Source of the DNA: Mycetocola_B reblochoni
Lineage (GTDB): Bacteria > Actinomycetota > Actinomycetes > Actinomycetales > Microbacteriaceae
DNA: 43,395 nucleotides
Assembly (NCBI RefSeq): GCF_003667525.1
Contig: NZ_RCUW01000016.1
Location: forward strand, 1 to 43,395
Direction of reading: 5' to 3'
Shown: positions 7,319-14,829 of the stretch, one piece after another
Layout of the letters: each line of letters starts with the position of its first letter
How positions within the stretch are numbered: position 1 is the stretch's first letter
Translations under genes and position numbers: made by a program
Notes under the pieces: model-generated
Told to the model about the DNA's origin: nothing
The model's input: only the letters and a program-made list of their open reading frames with translations
The model's database searches: none

Positions 7319-8583
7319 CCGTCAAGAAACCATCCGCCCCCGAGCAGAACGGCGGAGGTGAGAAGCAGCAGCGTCGTTCGCGTTCCCGGCATCCCGGCTC
7401 GATCCAGGAGTACCAGACGGACAATGGCAAGCGGTGGCGGTTCCAGATCTACGTGCTCAAAGACCCCGAGTATCCCGAGATGGGATCGCGCCGTCTCACC
7501 CGTTCCGGGTTCACCAGCACCGACGAGGCGAACGATGCCTTGCAGGAGGCGTTGAAGCAGCGCAAGCAGAACGAGAAGTTCGGGAACAAGGTGCCAACCG
7601 TGGGTGTATACGCCGATGAGTGGGCGGCCGGGTTGAAGCTCGCAGCGTCCACGATCAAGGGATACAAGAAGATCATCCGCAACCACATCAAGCCCCAGCT
7701 CGGCACTCTCCGGCTCGACAAGCTCACCGCCACGAGGATCGCCCGTCACTACCGCGACCTCGAAGACCACGGCCGCAAGGACGAGTACGGCAAAGGCAAG
7801 CCGCTGTCCGCGAACTCGGTTCACAAGGTGCATGTCGTGCTCGGTGCGATCCTCGATGCCGCGATCGACGACGGACACCTGACGGTGAACCCGGCGAAGA
7901 AGAAGCGCACCGTCAAGGCCCCGACCACGAGCGAGGTGCGGGCACAGAAACCCGAGATCGTTACGTGGACGGCCGAGCAGTTGCAGACGTTCCTCACCTG
8001 GAACCGCGACGAGCGTGAAGACGAGCTGTTCCCGCTATGGCGCCTCATCGCCTACACGGGCATGCGCAGAAGCGAAGCCCTCGCCCTGAAATGGAGCGAC
8101 CTCAACATCAAGACGATGCGGGTCAGCATCCGCCGCGCGGTCGATACCGACGACTGGACAAAGACCAAGACCACGAAGACCGGCAACGCGCGCGTGATCG
8201 ACGTGGACGAAGACACCCTGAAAGTGCTCGCGTCCTACAAGGTCGCACGCGCGGAACTCTCGTTCACCCTTGCCAAGGCCGACGCCTACGTATTCGGCGA
8301 CGACGACGGCAAGCTCCGCTCACCCGACGCGATGACCAGCCGCTGGGATCGCCGCATGAACTGGCTCACCAAGAAGTACGACACCATGAACCGCGTCACC
8401 ATCAAAGGGCTCCGTCACACCCACGCGACCCTGCTGCTCGAACTCGGCGAGCACTCCAAGGTCGTGCAAGAGCGCTTGGGCCACTCAACGATCACCACGA
8501 CGATGAACATCTACTCCCACGTCACCCCGACCATGCAGAGGTCGGCCGTCGACCGCTTCGCCAACCATCTCCGAGGAACGTGA
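7315..8583 (+). CDS. Tyrosine site-specific integrase
   Basis: A 422-residue phage/ICE-type tyrosine recombinase that would integrate and excise the element at the adjacent tRNA-Leu. A basic N-terminal arm-binding region (to about 110) is followed by a SAM-like core-binding domain (about 100-190, 'TVGVYADEWAAGLKLAASTIKGY') and the catalytic domain. The catalytic set is visible: R251 in 'TGMRRSEAL', R367 in 'KGLRHTHATLL', H390 in 'RLGHSTI' and the nucleophile Y400 in 'MNIYSHV'. The His of the usual HxxR box is Lys (K364), a variant I believe is common among actinobacterial integrases. The protein appears intact. Its start overlaps the XRE stop (ATGA). It converges on the GNAT gene with only 8 bp between stops. 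Confidence 0.93.
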   Translation: MTVKKPSAPEQNGGGEKQQRRSRSRHPGSIQEYQTDNGKRWRFQIYVLKDPEYPEMGSRRLTRSGFTSTDEANDALQEALKQRKQNEKFGNKVPTVGVYADEWAAGLKLAASTIKGYKKIIRNHIKPQLGTLRLDKLTATRIARHYRDLEDHGRKDEYGKGKPLSANSVHKVHVVLGAILDAAIDDGHLTVNPAKKKRTVKAPTTSEVRAQKPEIVTWTAEQLQTFLTWNRDEREDELFPLWRLIAYTGMRRSEALALKWSDLNIKTMRVSIRRAVDTDDWTKTKTTKTGNARVIDVDEDTLKVLASYKVARAELSFTLAKADAYVFGDDDGKLRSPDAMTSRWDRRMNWLTKKYDTMNRVTIKGLRHTHATLLLELGEHSKVVQERLGHSTITTTMNIYSHVTPTMQRSAVDRFANHLRGT

Positions 8584-8591
8584 CCCCAGAG

Positions 8592-9053
8592 CTACCGGAG
8601 CGGTTTCGTTAGATAGACGAACTCAAGATCGTCGTTGATCCTCTCGCGGCGAGACTCGACATACCCCTCACGCTGGTAGAGACGGATGTTCCCCTCGCTC
8701 AGATGCCCGGTGAACAGTTCCGCAGTCCTCGCACCGGCCTCACGCTCAGCAAGGTTCAGCAGCCGGGTGCCCCACCCCTGACGTTGCTGGTCGGGCGCGA
8801 CGATCAACCGGCCGATACGCACGACATCGCTGTCGACCACCCACCGCACAGACGCCACAATCCGACCGCTCGCAACCCCGACCAGTCCATCACTGCTCGT
8901 GAGTTCGTCTCGAAGCTCTTCAAGCGACTGGACAAGTGGAGGCAGAAACGGGTCGCCGTACAACTGCGCCTCGGTCGCGTAAGCGGCCCGTTGCAGAGTC
9001 AACACTTCACCTGCATCGGCCATCTCGATCGCTCGGGTTGCTGCCTCGGTCAT
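8592..9053 (-). CDS. GNAT-family N-acetyltransferase
   Basis: A 153-residue single-domain GNAT protein. Motif A, which binds the pyrophosphate of acetyl-CoA, is clear: 'LIVAPDQQRQGWGTRLL' has the Q/R-x-x-G-x-G/A pattern, with strand 'VVRIGRL' before it. The C-terminal 'EGNIRLYQREGYVESRRER' is the usual NxxxxxLYxxxGF-like motif B. The substrate cannot be told. It lies between the integrase and the tRNA-Leu attachment site, so it is probably cargo of the element rather than a core gene. No neighbouring gene shares its orientation. Confidence 0.85.
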   Translation of the reverse strand: MTEAATRAIEMADAGEVLTLQRAAYATEAQLYGDPFLPPLVQSLEELRDELTSSDGLVGVASGRIVASVRWVVDSDVVRIGRLIVAPDQQRQGWGTRLLNLAEREAGARTAELFTGHLSEGNIRLYQREGYVESRRERINDDLEFVYLTKPLR

Positions 9054-9139
9054 GCCCCTATCTTCTCAGGCCGCGCCGGGCAGCCGACAGTCATCCCCGG
9101 AGGTTGCAAGGCCCGCACGGGGCACATCATCCAGAGGCT

Positions 9140-9221
9140 TAGCACTTTTTCTAGCACTTCCAACGAAAATGGCCCCCGATCCGGAGTTCAAAACTCCTGA
9201 TCAGAGACCATTTCCCATTCG
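9140..9221. other. Candidate attachment region next to tRNA-Leu
   Basis: Between the GNAT gene and the 3' end of tRNA-Leu lie two direct copies of TAGCACTT (9140-9147 and 9152-9159, 12-bp period) and a near-perfect inverted repeat GATCCGGAGT-TCAAA-ACTCCTGATC (9178-9202, one mismatch). These resemble integrase arm sites and/or a tRNA terminator. The tRNA 3' end is the expected crossover. A second att copy was not found in the window, so the far end of the element lies outside. Confidence 0.4.
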
Positions 9222-9305
9222 TGCGCGAGGGGGGACTTGAACCCCCACGCCCTTGCGGGCACTGGCACCTGAAGCCAGCGCGTCTACCTATTCCGCCACT
9301 CGCGC
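9222..9305 (-). tRNA. tRNA-Leu (anticodon CAG)
   Basis: The reverse strand folds as a class II tRNA. The acceptor stem GCGCGAG/CTCGCGC is closed by discriminator A. The anticodon stem CTGGC/GCCAG encloses loop TTCAGGT with anticodon CAG. A long variable arm TGCCCGCAAGGGCG follows, then the T arm GGGGG-TTCAAGT-CCCCC. CCA is not encoded. Its 3' end faces the integrase gene, a classic integration target. A perfect 14-bp palindrome, GCCTCCATGGAGGC (9316-9329), lies just upstream, and a possible -10 TATTCT lies at 9339-9344. Confidence 0.95.
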
Positions 9306-9459
9306 GAGTATCGTCGCCTCCATGGAGGCAACCCGTCGAGAATAGCACGCGGCGCGCGCGCACCGCCATTCGGCTCGACCCGGTGCGTCGCATCTTCAGT
9401 CGCTCCCGCTACGATGGCCCTTGCTACGCCTCAGCCACCACCAGAACACAAGGAGTGAC

Positions 9460-10158
9460 GTGGGCCTCTTGGACAGTTTCGAGCGCGGTCTCGAGCGTGC
9501 CGTCAACGGCGCGTTCGCGAAGACCTTCCGCTCCGGTGTCCAGCCGGTCGAGATCGCCGCCGCCGTGCGCAGCGAGCTCGACACCCGCGCAGCGGTCGTC
9601 AGCCGCGATCGCATCCTCGCCCCGCACAACCTCACCGTCTGGCTGTCCCGCGGCGACGCCGAGCGCCTCATCGGGATCGGCGACGCCCTGCTCGAGGAGC
9701 TGCTGACGGACGCCGCCCGCCATGCCAGGGCACAGGGGTACACCTTCACCGGTCCGCTCACGATCTCGCTGGAGGCGGACGACGACCTCAGCGACGGCAT
9801 GCTCCGCATCGACGCGGGCCAGGTGACGCGCCGCAACGTCAGCTGGAAGCCGGTCCTCGAGATCAACGGCGTGCAGCACCCGATCACCCGGAGCAGGACG
9901 GTCGTCGGACGCGGAAGCGACGCCGACATCACCGTCCAGGACTCCGGGACGAGCAGGCGCCACGTCGAGATCCTCTGGGACGGCTCGAACGCCCAGGTGC
10001 ACGACCTGGGGTCCACCAACGGCTCGACACTCGACGGCCAGCGCATCTCCCAGGCCGCGCTCGAGCCGGGCGGCGTCATCGTCATCGGCAGGACCCGCAT
10101 CGTTTTCCGACTCCTCGCCGACGACGGCGACCTCGCACGAACGGGAGGCCGCGCGTGA
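9460..10158 (+). CDS. fhaA: FhaA-like protein (DUF3662 + FHA)
   Basis: A 232-residue cytoplasmic scaffold. The N-terminal DUF3662 domain begins 'GLLDSFERGLERAVNGAFAKTF' and runs to about 125. The C-terminal FHA domain (about 145-225) binds phosphothreonine and shows the conserved 'VVGRGSDADI', 'SRRHVEI' and 'DLGSTNGSTLDG' motifs. In mycobacteria FhaA binds phosphorylated MviN and division proteins and is regulated by PknA/PknB, whose genes are in this same operon. The start is the GTG at 9460 behind AGGAG (9451-9455); an in-frame upstream ATG at 9421 lacks family similarity and a ribosome site. It overlaps fhaB by 4 nt (GTGA). Confidence 0.93.
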   Translation: MGLLDSFERGLERAVNGAFAKTFRSGVQPVEIAAAVRSELDTRAAVVSRDRILAPHNLTVWLSRGDAERLIGIGDALLEELLTDAARHARAQGYTFTGPLTISLEADDDLSDGMLRIDAGQVTRRNVSWKPVLEINGVQHPITRSRTVVGRGSDADITVQDSGTSRRHVEILWDGSNAQVHDLGSTNGSTLDGQRISQAALEPGGVIVIGRTRIVFRLLADDGDLARTGGRA

Positions 10159-10685
10159 GCACACTCACCCTGCTGGTCATGAAGATCGGCTTCCTCGTCC
10201 TGCTGTGGTTCTTCGTCTTCGCGATCGTCTACTCGCTCCGGACCGAGCTCTTCGGGCTCAAGGCCCGCAAGGGCCAGCAGGCGACGGCCGCCGCCGGCGC
10301 GGGGGCAGCCCCCGCCGCCCCGGCACCGGCCCCCGCAGCCAAGCGGAAGCCCTCCACCGCTCCGCAGCCGCCGGAGGGCTCGGCCACCTCGGCCACGGCG
10401 TCGACCCTGGTCATCGTCGCCGGCACGAGGGCGGGCGAACGCATCCCGCTCGGGCGTGAGCCGATCACGATCGGGCGCTCCTCAGACTCCACACTCGTGC
10501 TCAAAGACGACTACACCTCGACGCACCACGCGCGGCTGGTCCTGTGGAACGACGGCTGGATGATCCAGGACCTCGACTCGACGAACGGCACCTTCCTCAA
10601 CGGCAAGCGCATCAGCTCGCCCACGCCCGTTCCACTCGGTGTCCCCGTGAAGGTCGGCGCGACGAGTTTCGAGCTGCGGCACTGA
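10155..10685 (+). CDS. fhaB: FhaB/FipA-like FHA domain protein
   Basis: A 176-residue membrane-anchored FHA protein. One transmembrane helix at residues 8-26 (MKIGFLVLLWFFVFAIVYSL) is followed by an Ala/Pro-rich linker (about 38-75) and an FHA domain (about 90-174). The FHA domain carries 'ITIGRSSDSTLVLKDDYTSTHHARL' and 'DLDSTNGTFLNGKRI', with Arg, Ser/His and Asn in the phosphothreonine-binding positions. In mycobacteria the orthologue (FipA) bridges FtsZ and FtsQ under PknA control. The GTG start at 10155 overlaps the fhaA stop. Only 3 bases separate its stop from the pstP start. Confidence 0.93.
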   Translation: MSTLTLLVMKIGFLVLLWFFVFAIVYSLRTELFGLKARKGQQATAAAGAGAAPAAPAPAPAAKRKPSTAPQPPEGSATSATASTLVIVAGTRAGERIPLGREPITIGRSSDSTLVLKDDYTSTHHARLVLWNDGWMIQDLDSTNGTFLNGKRISSPTPVPLGVPVKVGATSFELRH

Positions 10686-10688
10686 TCG

Positions 10689-11951
10689 ATGGCCCATTTC
10701 TCCAGCAGCGCAGCCGTGTCCCATGTGGGGCGCGTCCGTGCGAACAACCAGGACTCCGGCTACGCGGGGCACCACCTGTTCGTCGTCGCCGACGGCATGG
10801 GGGGCCACGCCGGCGGTGACGTGGCGTCCGCGATCGCGCTGAAGCGCATCATCGAGGCCGACGTCGAGTACTCCAGCGCCGAGGAGGCGGAGATCGCGCT
10901 CCAGACCGCGATCATCGCGGCCAACACACGGCTGGCGGACACCGTCGTCGACCACCCGGAGCTCATGGGCATGGGCACGACCGTCGACGCGATCGCTGTC
11001 GTCGGCGACCGGGTCGCGATCGCGCACATCGGCGACTCGCGCATCTACCTCTACCGCGACGGCGAGATCAGCCAGATCACCACCGACCACACCTTCGTGC
11101 AGAAGCTCGTCGACGCCGGAAGGATCACGCCGGAGGAGGCGCTCGTGCACCCGCGCCGCTCCGTGCTCATGCGCGTCCTCGGCGACGTCGACGCCCACCC
11201 GGAGATCGACACGCTCATCCTCGGCACCAAGCCGGGCGACCGCTGGCTGCTCTGCTCGGACGGCCTCTCCGGCGTCGTGACCGACCAGACCATGCTGCGC
11301 GCGCTCGCGTCCGACGAGCCGGCGGCGCGTGTCGGGGACCGGCTGCTCAAGGACGCGCTCGACCACGGCGCTCCCGACAACGTCACCATCGTCATCTACG
11401 ACGTCGGTGAGGAGGAGCCCGACCAGGCCCCCATCGGCTCCGTCGTCGGCTCCGCCGCGCGTCCGATCGCCTTCGAGGCGGAGAAGGCCCCCGCAGCACG
11501 AACGGGGCTTCTCCCCGCGTTCCGCCTGCGCTCGGCGAAGACCGCCGCCCTCGGGCCCAGCCACTTCGAGCCGGAGAACGACGGCTACTACGACGAGCTC
11601 ATCGAGGAGGACGCCCGCCGCGTCAAGCGCAGGCGGATCACCTGGGCCGTCGGCGGCGTCGTCGCCGTCCTCGCGATCGTGCTCGTCGCCCTGCTCGGCT
11701 ACGCGTGGACCCAGTCCCGCTACTTCGTGACGGCCGACCCCTCCGAGCAGACGGTGATGATCTACCGCGGGATCCAGCAGGACCTCGGTCCCGTCACCCT
11801 CTCCAGCGAGTACCAGGACACCGAGGTCCCGCTCGCCGACCTGTCCACGTACGATCGGCAGCAGGTGGTCTCGTCGATCAGCGTCGGCTCGCTCGCCGAG
11901 GCACAGGACGTGGTCTCCCGACTGCGCATGACCGCCGGAGGTGAGGAGTGA
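10689..11951 (+). CDS. pstP: PP2C Ser/Thr phosphatase PstP
   Basis: A 420-residue membrane phosphatase that reverses PknA/PknB phosphorylation. The PP2C domain spans about residues 8-240, with the metal-binding 'RANNQDSGY', 'VADGMGGHAGGDVAS', 'HIGDSRIYLY', 'LCSDGLSGVV' and 'DNVTIVI' motifs. An acidic/basic linker follows, then one transmembrane helix at about 317-340 ('WAVGGVVAVLAIVLVALLGYAW') and a short extracellular tail of about 80 residues. The length and arrangement match actinobacterial PstP, although the extracellular tail here is modest. It abuts fhaB upstream, and its TGA overlaps the rodA ATG by one base. Confidence 0.95.
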   Translation: MAHFSSSAAVSHVGRVRANNQDSGYAGHHLFVVADGMGGHAGGDVASAIALKRIIEADVEYSSAEEAEIALQTAIIAANTRLADTVVDHPELMGMGTTVDAIAVVGDRVAIAHIGDSRIYLYRDGEISQITTDHTFVQKLVDAGRITPEEALVHPRRSVLMRVLGDVDAHPEIDTLILGTKPGDRWLLCSDGLSGVVTDQTMLRALASDEPAARVGDRLLKDALDHGAPDNVTIVIYDVGEEEPDQAPIGSVVGSAARPIAFEAEKAPAARTGLLPAFRLRSAKTAALGPSHFEPENDGYYDELIEEDARRVKRRRITWAVGGVVAVLAIVLVALLGYAWTQSRYFVTADPSEQTVMIYRGIQQDLGPVTLSSEYQDTEVPLADLSTYDRQQVVSSISVGSLAEAQDVVSRLRMTAGGEE

Positions 11952-13378
11952 TGAGCGTCGACACCCCCGCGCGCCCCGGCGACGAGGCGAGCCCGGAGTT
12001 CCGCGTCGAGACGGGCGTCCTCGCGACCATGCGGCGCATCCAGAGGCCCAGCCGCCTGCGCAACCGTGAGCTCCTCCTGCTGCTGTTCGCCTTCGTGGTC
12101 AACGGTGCGGCGATGGTGCTCGTCCAGCTCGGCGCGATCGGCGAGGTCCAGCCGGGGCCGCTCGTGGCGGTCGCCGGGCTGGCGGTCCTCGTGCTCGTGC
12201 TGCACGGCGGGCTCCGGGTGTGGGCGCCGAACGCCGACCCCGTGCTCCTGCCCGTCGCGGTGGCGCTGAACGGGATCGGCATCGCCGAGATCTACCGCAT
12301 CGACATCGCCGAGAAGCTGACGGGGTGGGGCGCCGCGTCGACCCGCCAGATCGTGTGGAGCGCGATCGCGATGGTCGCCGCCGTCCTCGTCGTCGCCCTG
12401 CTGAAGAACTACCGCGTGCTGCACCGCTACACCTATGTGTTCGGCTTCATCGCCGTCGTCATGCTGCTGCTGCCGCTCATCCCCGGGCTGGGTCTCAACG
12501 TCAACGGGGCCCGCGTGTGGATCAGCATCGGCGGCGTGCTCAGCTTCCAGCCCGGCGAGGTGGCGAAGATCGCCCTGGCCATCTTCTTCGCCGGCTACCT
12601 GGTGCGCACCAGGGAGAGCCTGTCGATGGTGGGCAAGACCTTCCTCGGCATGCGCTTCCCCCGGCTGCGCGACCTCGGGCCGATCCTCGTGATCTGGCTG
12701 CTGTCCATGGCCGTCATCGTGTTCCAGCGCGACCTCGGCACCGCGCTGCTCTACTTCGGCATGTTCGTGATCATGCTCTACATGGCCACGGGACGCACCA
12801 GCTGGGTCCTGATCGGCATGACCCTCTTCGTCGGGGGCGCCGTCGTGGCCAGCCAGACGCTGAGCTACGTGAACGGCCGGTTCCGCAACTGGCTCGACGC
12901 CTTCAACCCCGACCAGTACGAGGCCTGGGGCGGGAGTCACCAGCTCGTCCAGGGCATCTTCGGCCTCGCGCACGGCGGGCTCGTGGGCACGGGCCTCGGA
13001 CAGGGCCAGCCGGCGATCACGCCCCTCGCCGAGAGCGACTACATCTTCGCCAGTCTCGGCGAGGAGCTCGGCCTCGCCGGCGTCATGGCGCTGCTCGGTC
13101 TCTACCTGATCATCGTCGCCCGTGGCCTGAGCATCGGCTTCACGGCGCAGGACGACTTCATGAAGCTGCTCGCCGTGGGGCTCTCCTTCACCATCGCGCT
13201 TCAGGTGTTCATCATGGTCGGCGGTGTCACGCGCGTCATCCCGCTCACCGGTCTGACCACGCCGTTCCTGGCGGCCGGCGGGTCCTCGCTCGTGGCGAAC
13301 TGGATCATCGTCGCCCTGCTGCTCCGCCTGAGTGACAGCGTCCGCAAACCGGGACCGATGGTGGGGGCCGCATCATGA
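11951..13378 (+). CDS. rodA: SEDS peptidoglycan polymerase RodA/FtsW
   Basis: A 475-residue polytopic membrane protein of the SEDS family, which polymerizes lipid II into glycan strands together with the class B PBP encoded next. A cytoplasmic N-terminal tail of about 35 residues precedes ten or more hydrophobic helices. Signature segments are 'NGARVWISIGGVLSFQPGEVAKIALAIF', 'FQRDLGTALLYFGMF' (the catalytic Asp region), 'GLGQGQPAITPLAESDYIFASLGEELG' and 'VTRVIPLTGLTTPFLAAGGSS'. The ATG at 11951 is preferred over the GTG one codon earlier because it is better spaced from GGAGG at 11938-11942. It overlaps pbpA by 4 nt (ATGA). Confidence 0.94.
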   Translation: MSVDTPARPGDEASPEFRVETGVLATMRRIQRPSRLRNRELLLLLFAFVVNGAAMVLVQLGAIGEVQPGPLVAVAGLAVLVLVLHGGLRVWAPNADPVLLPVAVALNGIGIAEIYRIDIAEKLTGWGAASTRQIVWSAIAMVAAVLVVALLKNYRVLHRYTYVFGFIAVVMLLLPLIPGLGLNVNGARVWISIGGVLSFQPGEVAKIALAIFFAGYLVRTRESLSMVGKTFLGMRFPRLRDLGPILVIWLLSMAVIVFQRDLGTALLYFGMFVIMLYMATGRTSWVLIGMTLFVGGAVVASQTLSYVNGRFRNWLDAFNPDQYEAWGGSHQLVQGIFGLAHGGLVGTGLGQGQPAITPLAESDYIFASLGEELGLAGVMALLGLYLIIVARGLSIGFTAQDDFMKLLAVGLSFTIALQVFIMVGGVTRVIPLTGLTTPFLAAGGSSLVANWIIVALLLRLSDSVRKPGPMVGAAS

Positions 13379-14829
13379 ACACCCAGTTGAAGCGGATCAG
13401 CATCGTCGTCCTGGCGATGTTCACCGCGCTCATGGTCTCGACGACCCTCATCCAGGTGTTCCAGGCGGATCAGCTTGCCGCGGACGGCCGCAACACCCGC
13501 ACCCTCTATGACAGCTACGGCGTGGAGCGCGGGCCGATCCTGGCCGGGGACACCGTCATCGCCGAGTCCGTGCCGAGCGACGACCAGTACGAGTTCGCGC
13601 GCAGCTACCCCGAGGGCGAGCTCTACTCCCCGATCACGGGCTACTTCAACCAGACGCAGGGCTCGAGCGGCCTCGAGCAGTCGATGAACGACTACCTCTC
13701 CGGGACGTCGAACACCCAGTTCCTCGACTCCCTCAACCGCATCGTCACGGATCAGGCCCCCGCCGGCGCGGCCGTCGAGACGAGCATCGACCCCGACGTC
13801 CAGCAGGCGGCCTCGGACGCGCTCGGCGATCTGCAGGGCGCGATCGTCGCGGTCGAGCCGTCGAGCGGCCGCATCCTCGCGATGACGACGAGCCCCGGCT
13901 ACGACCCGAACCGTCTGGCGAGCCACAACTCGGAGGACGTGATCGCGGCCTACGACGAGCTGATCAACGACCCCTCGCAACCGCTCATCAACCGAGCCAC
14001 CGGCGGAAACCTCAATCCTCCCGGCTCGTCATTCAAGGTCGTCGTCGCGGCCGCGGCGTTCGACACCGGCGAGTACACGCCCGACTCGACCCTGCCGAAC
14101 CCGGTGTCGCTCACGCTTCCCGGCAGCTCCGCGACGGTCTACAACTGGACGAGGACGAGCTGCGGAAGCGGCGACACGGTCACCATCAGGGAGGCCATCC
14201 GCCAGAGCTGCAACGTCCCGCTCGCCGAGCTGGGCATGCGGCTGGGCGACGACACGATCAAGGCCATGGCCGAGAAGCTCGGCTTCAACCAGGCCTTCGA
14301 CATCCCCACCGAGACCACCGCGTCCAGCTACCCGAACACGAACAGCGACGCCGAGACCGGGCTGAGCTCCTTCGGCCAGATGAACGTGAGGACCACCCCC
14401 CTGCAGATGGCGCTCGTCTCCGCGGCCGTCGCCGCCGACGGGAAGGTCATGTCCCCGACGCTTGTCGACCGTGTGACCGGCAGCAACCTGCAGGCGCTGG
14501 AGACCACGCAGCCGAGCGAGTTCTCGACCGCGTTCTCGCCCGAGGTGGCCGACATGCTGACCGAGGTCATGGTCAACGGTGTGGCGAACGGTCAGTCAAG
14601 TAATGCCAAGATAGAGGGTGTCGATGTGGCCGGGAAGACGGGCACGGCGCAGAACGGTGATGACGATCCGTACACGCTGTGGTTCACCGGATTCGCGCCC
14701 GCGGAGAACCCTGAGGTCGCTGTGGCGGTGGTGATCGAGAATGATGCGAACCTGGGCCATCACAGCTCGGGCAACATCGTTGCCGCGCCGATTGCGAAGA
14801 AAGTGATAGAGGCGGTGCTGAACAAATGA
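13375..14829 (+). CDS. pbpA: Class B penicillin-binding protein (PbpA)
   Basis: A 484-residue D,D-transpeptidase that crosslinks peptidoglycan made by the coupled RodA. An N-terminal membrane anchor (residues 8-28) is followed by a short pedestal region and the transpeptidase domain. The active-site motifs are all present: S218-S-F-K221 (SxxK), S278-C-N280 (SxN) and K421-T-G (KTG). The size is usual for the small PbpA of actinobacteria. The last 240 bp, including the KTG motif, use noticeably fewer C-ending codons than the rest of the gene (for example AGT AAT, ATA, GTT, GAT in series). This hints at a recombined segment. It overlaps both neighbours by 4 nt. Confidence 0.94.
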   Translation: MNTQLKRISIVVLAMFTALMVSTTLIQVFQADQLAADGRNTRTLYDSYGVERGPILAGDTVIAESVPSDDQYEFARSYPEGELYSPITGYFNQTQGSSGLEQSMNDYLSGTSNTQFLDSLNRIVTDQAPAGAAVETSIDPDVQQAASDALGDLQGAIVAVEPSSGRILAMTTSPGYDPNRLASHNSEDVIAAYDELINDPSQPLINRATGGNLNPPGSSFKVVVAAAAFDTGEYTPDSTLPNPVSLTLPGSSATVYNWTRTSCGSGDTVTIREAIRQSCNVPLAELGMRLGDDTIKAMAEKLGFNQAFDIPTETTASSYPNTNSDAETGLSSFGQMNVRTTPLQMALVSAAVAADGKVMSPTLVDRVTGSNLQALETTQPSEFSTAFSPEVADMLTEVMVNGVANGQSSNAKIEGVDVAGKTGTAQNGDDDPYTLWFTGFAPAENPEVAVAVVIENDANLGHHSSGNIVAAPIAKKVIEAVLNK

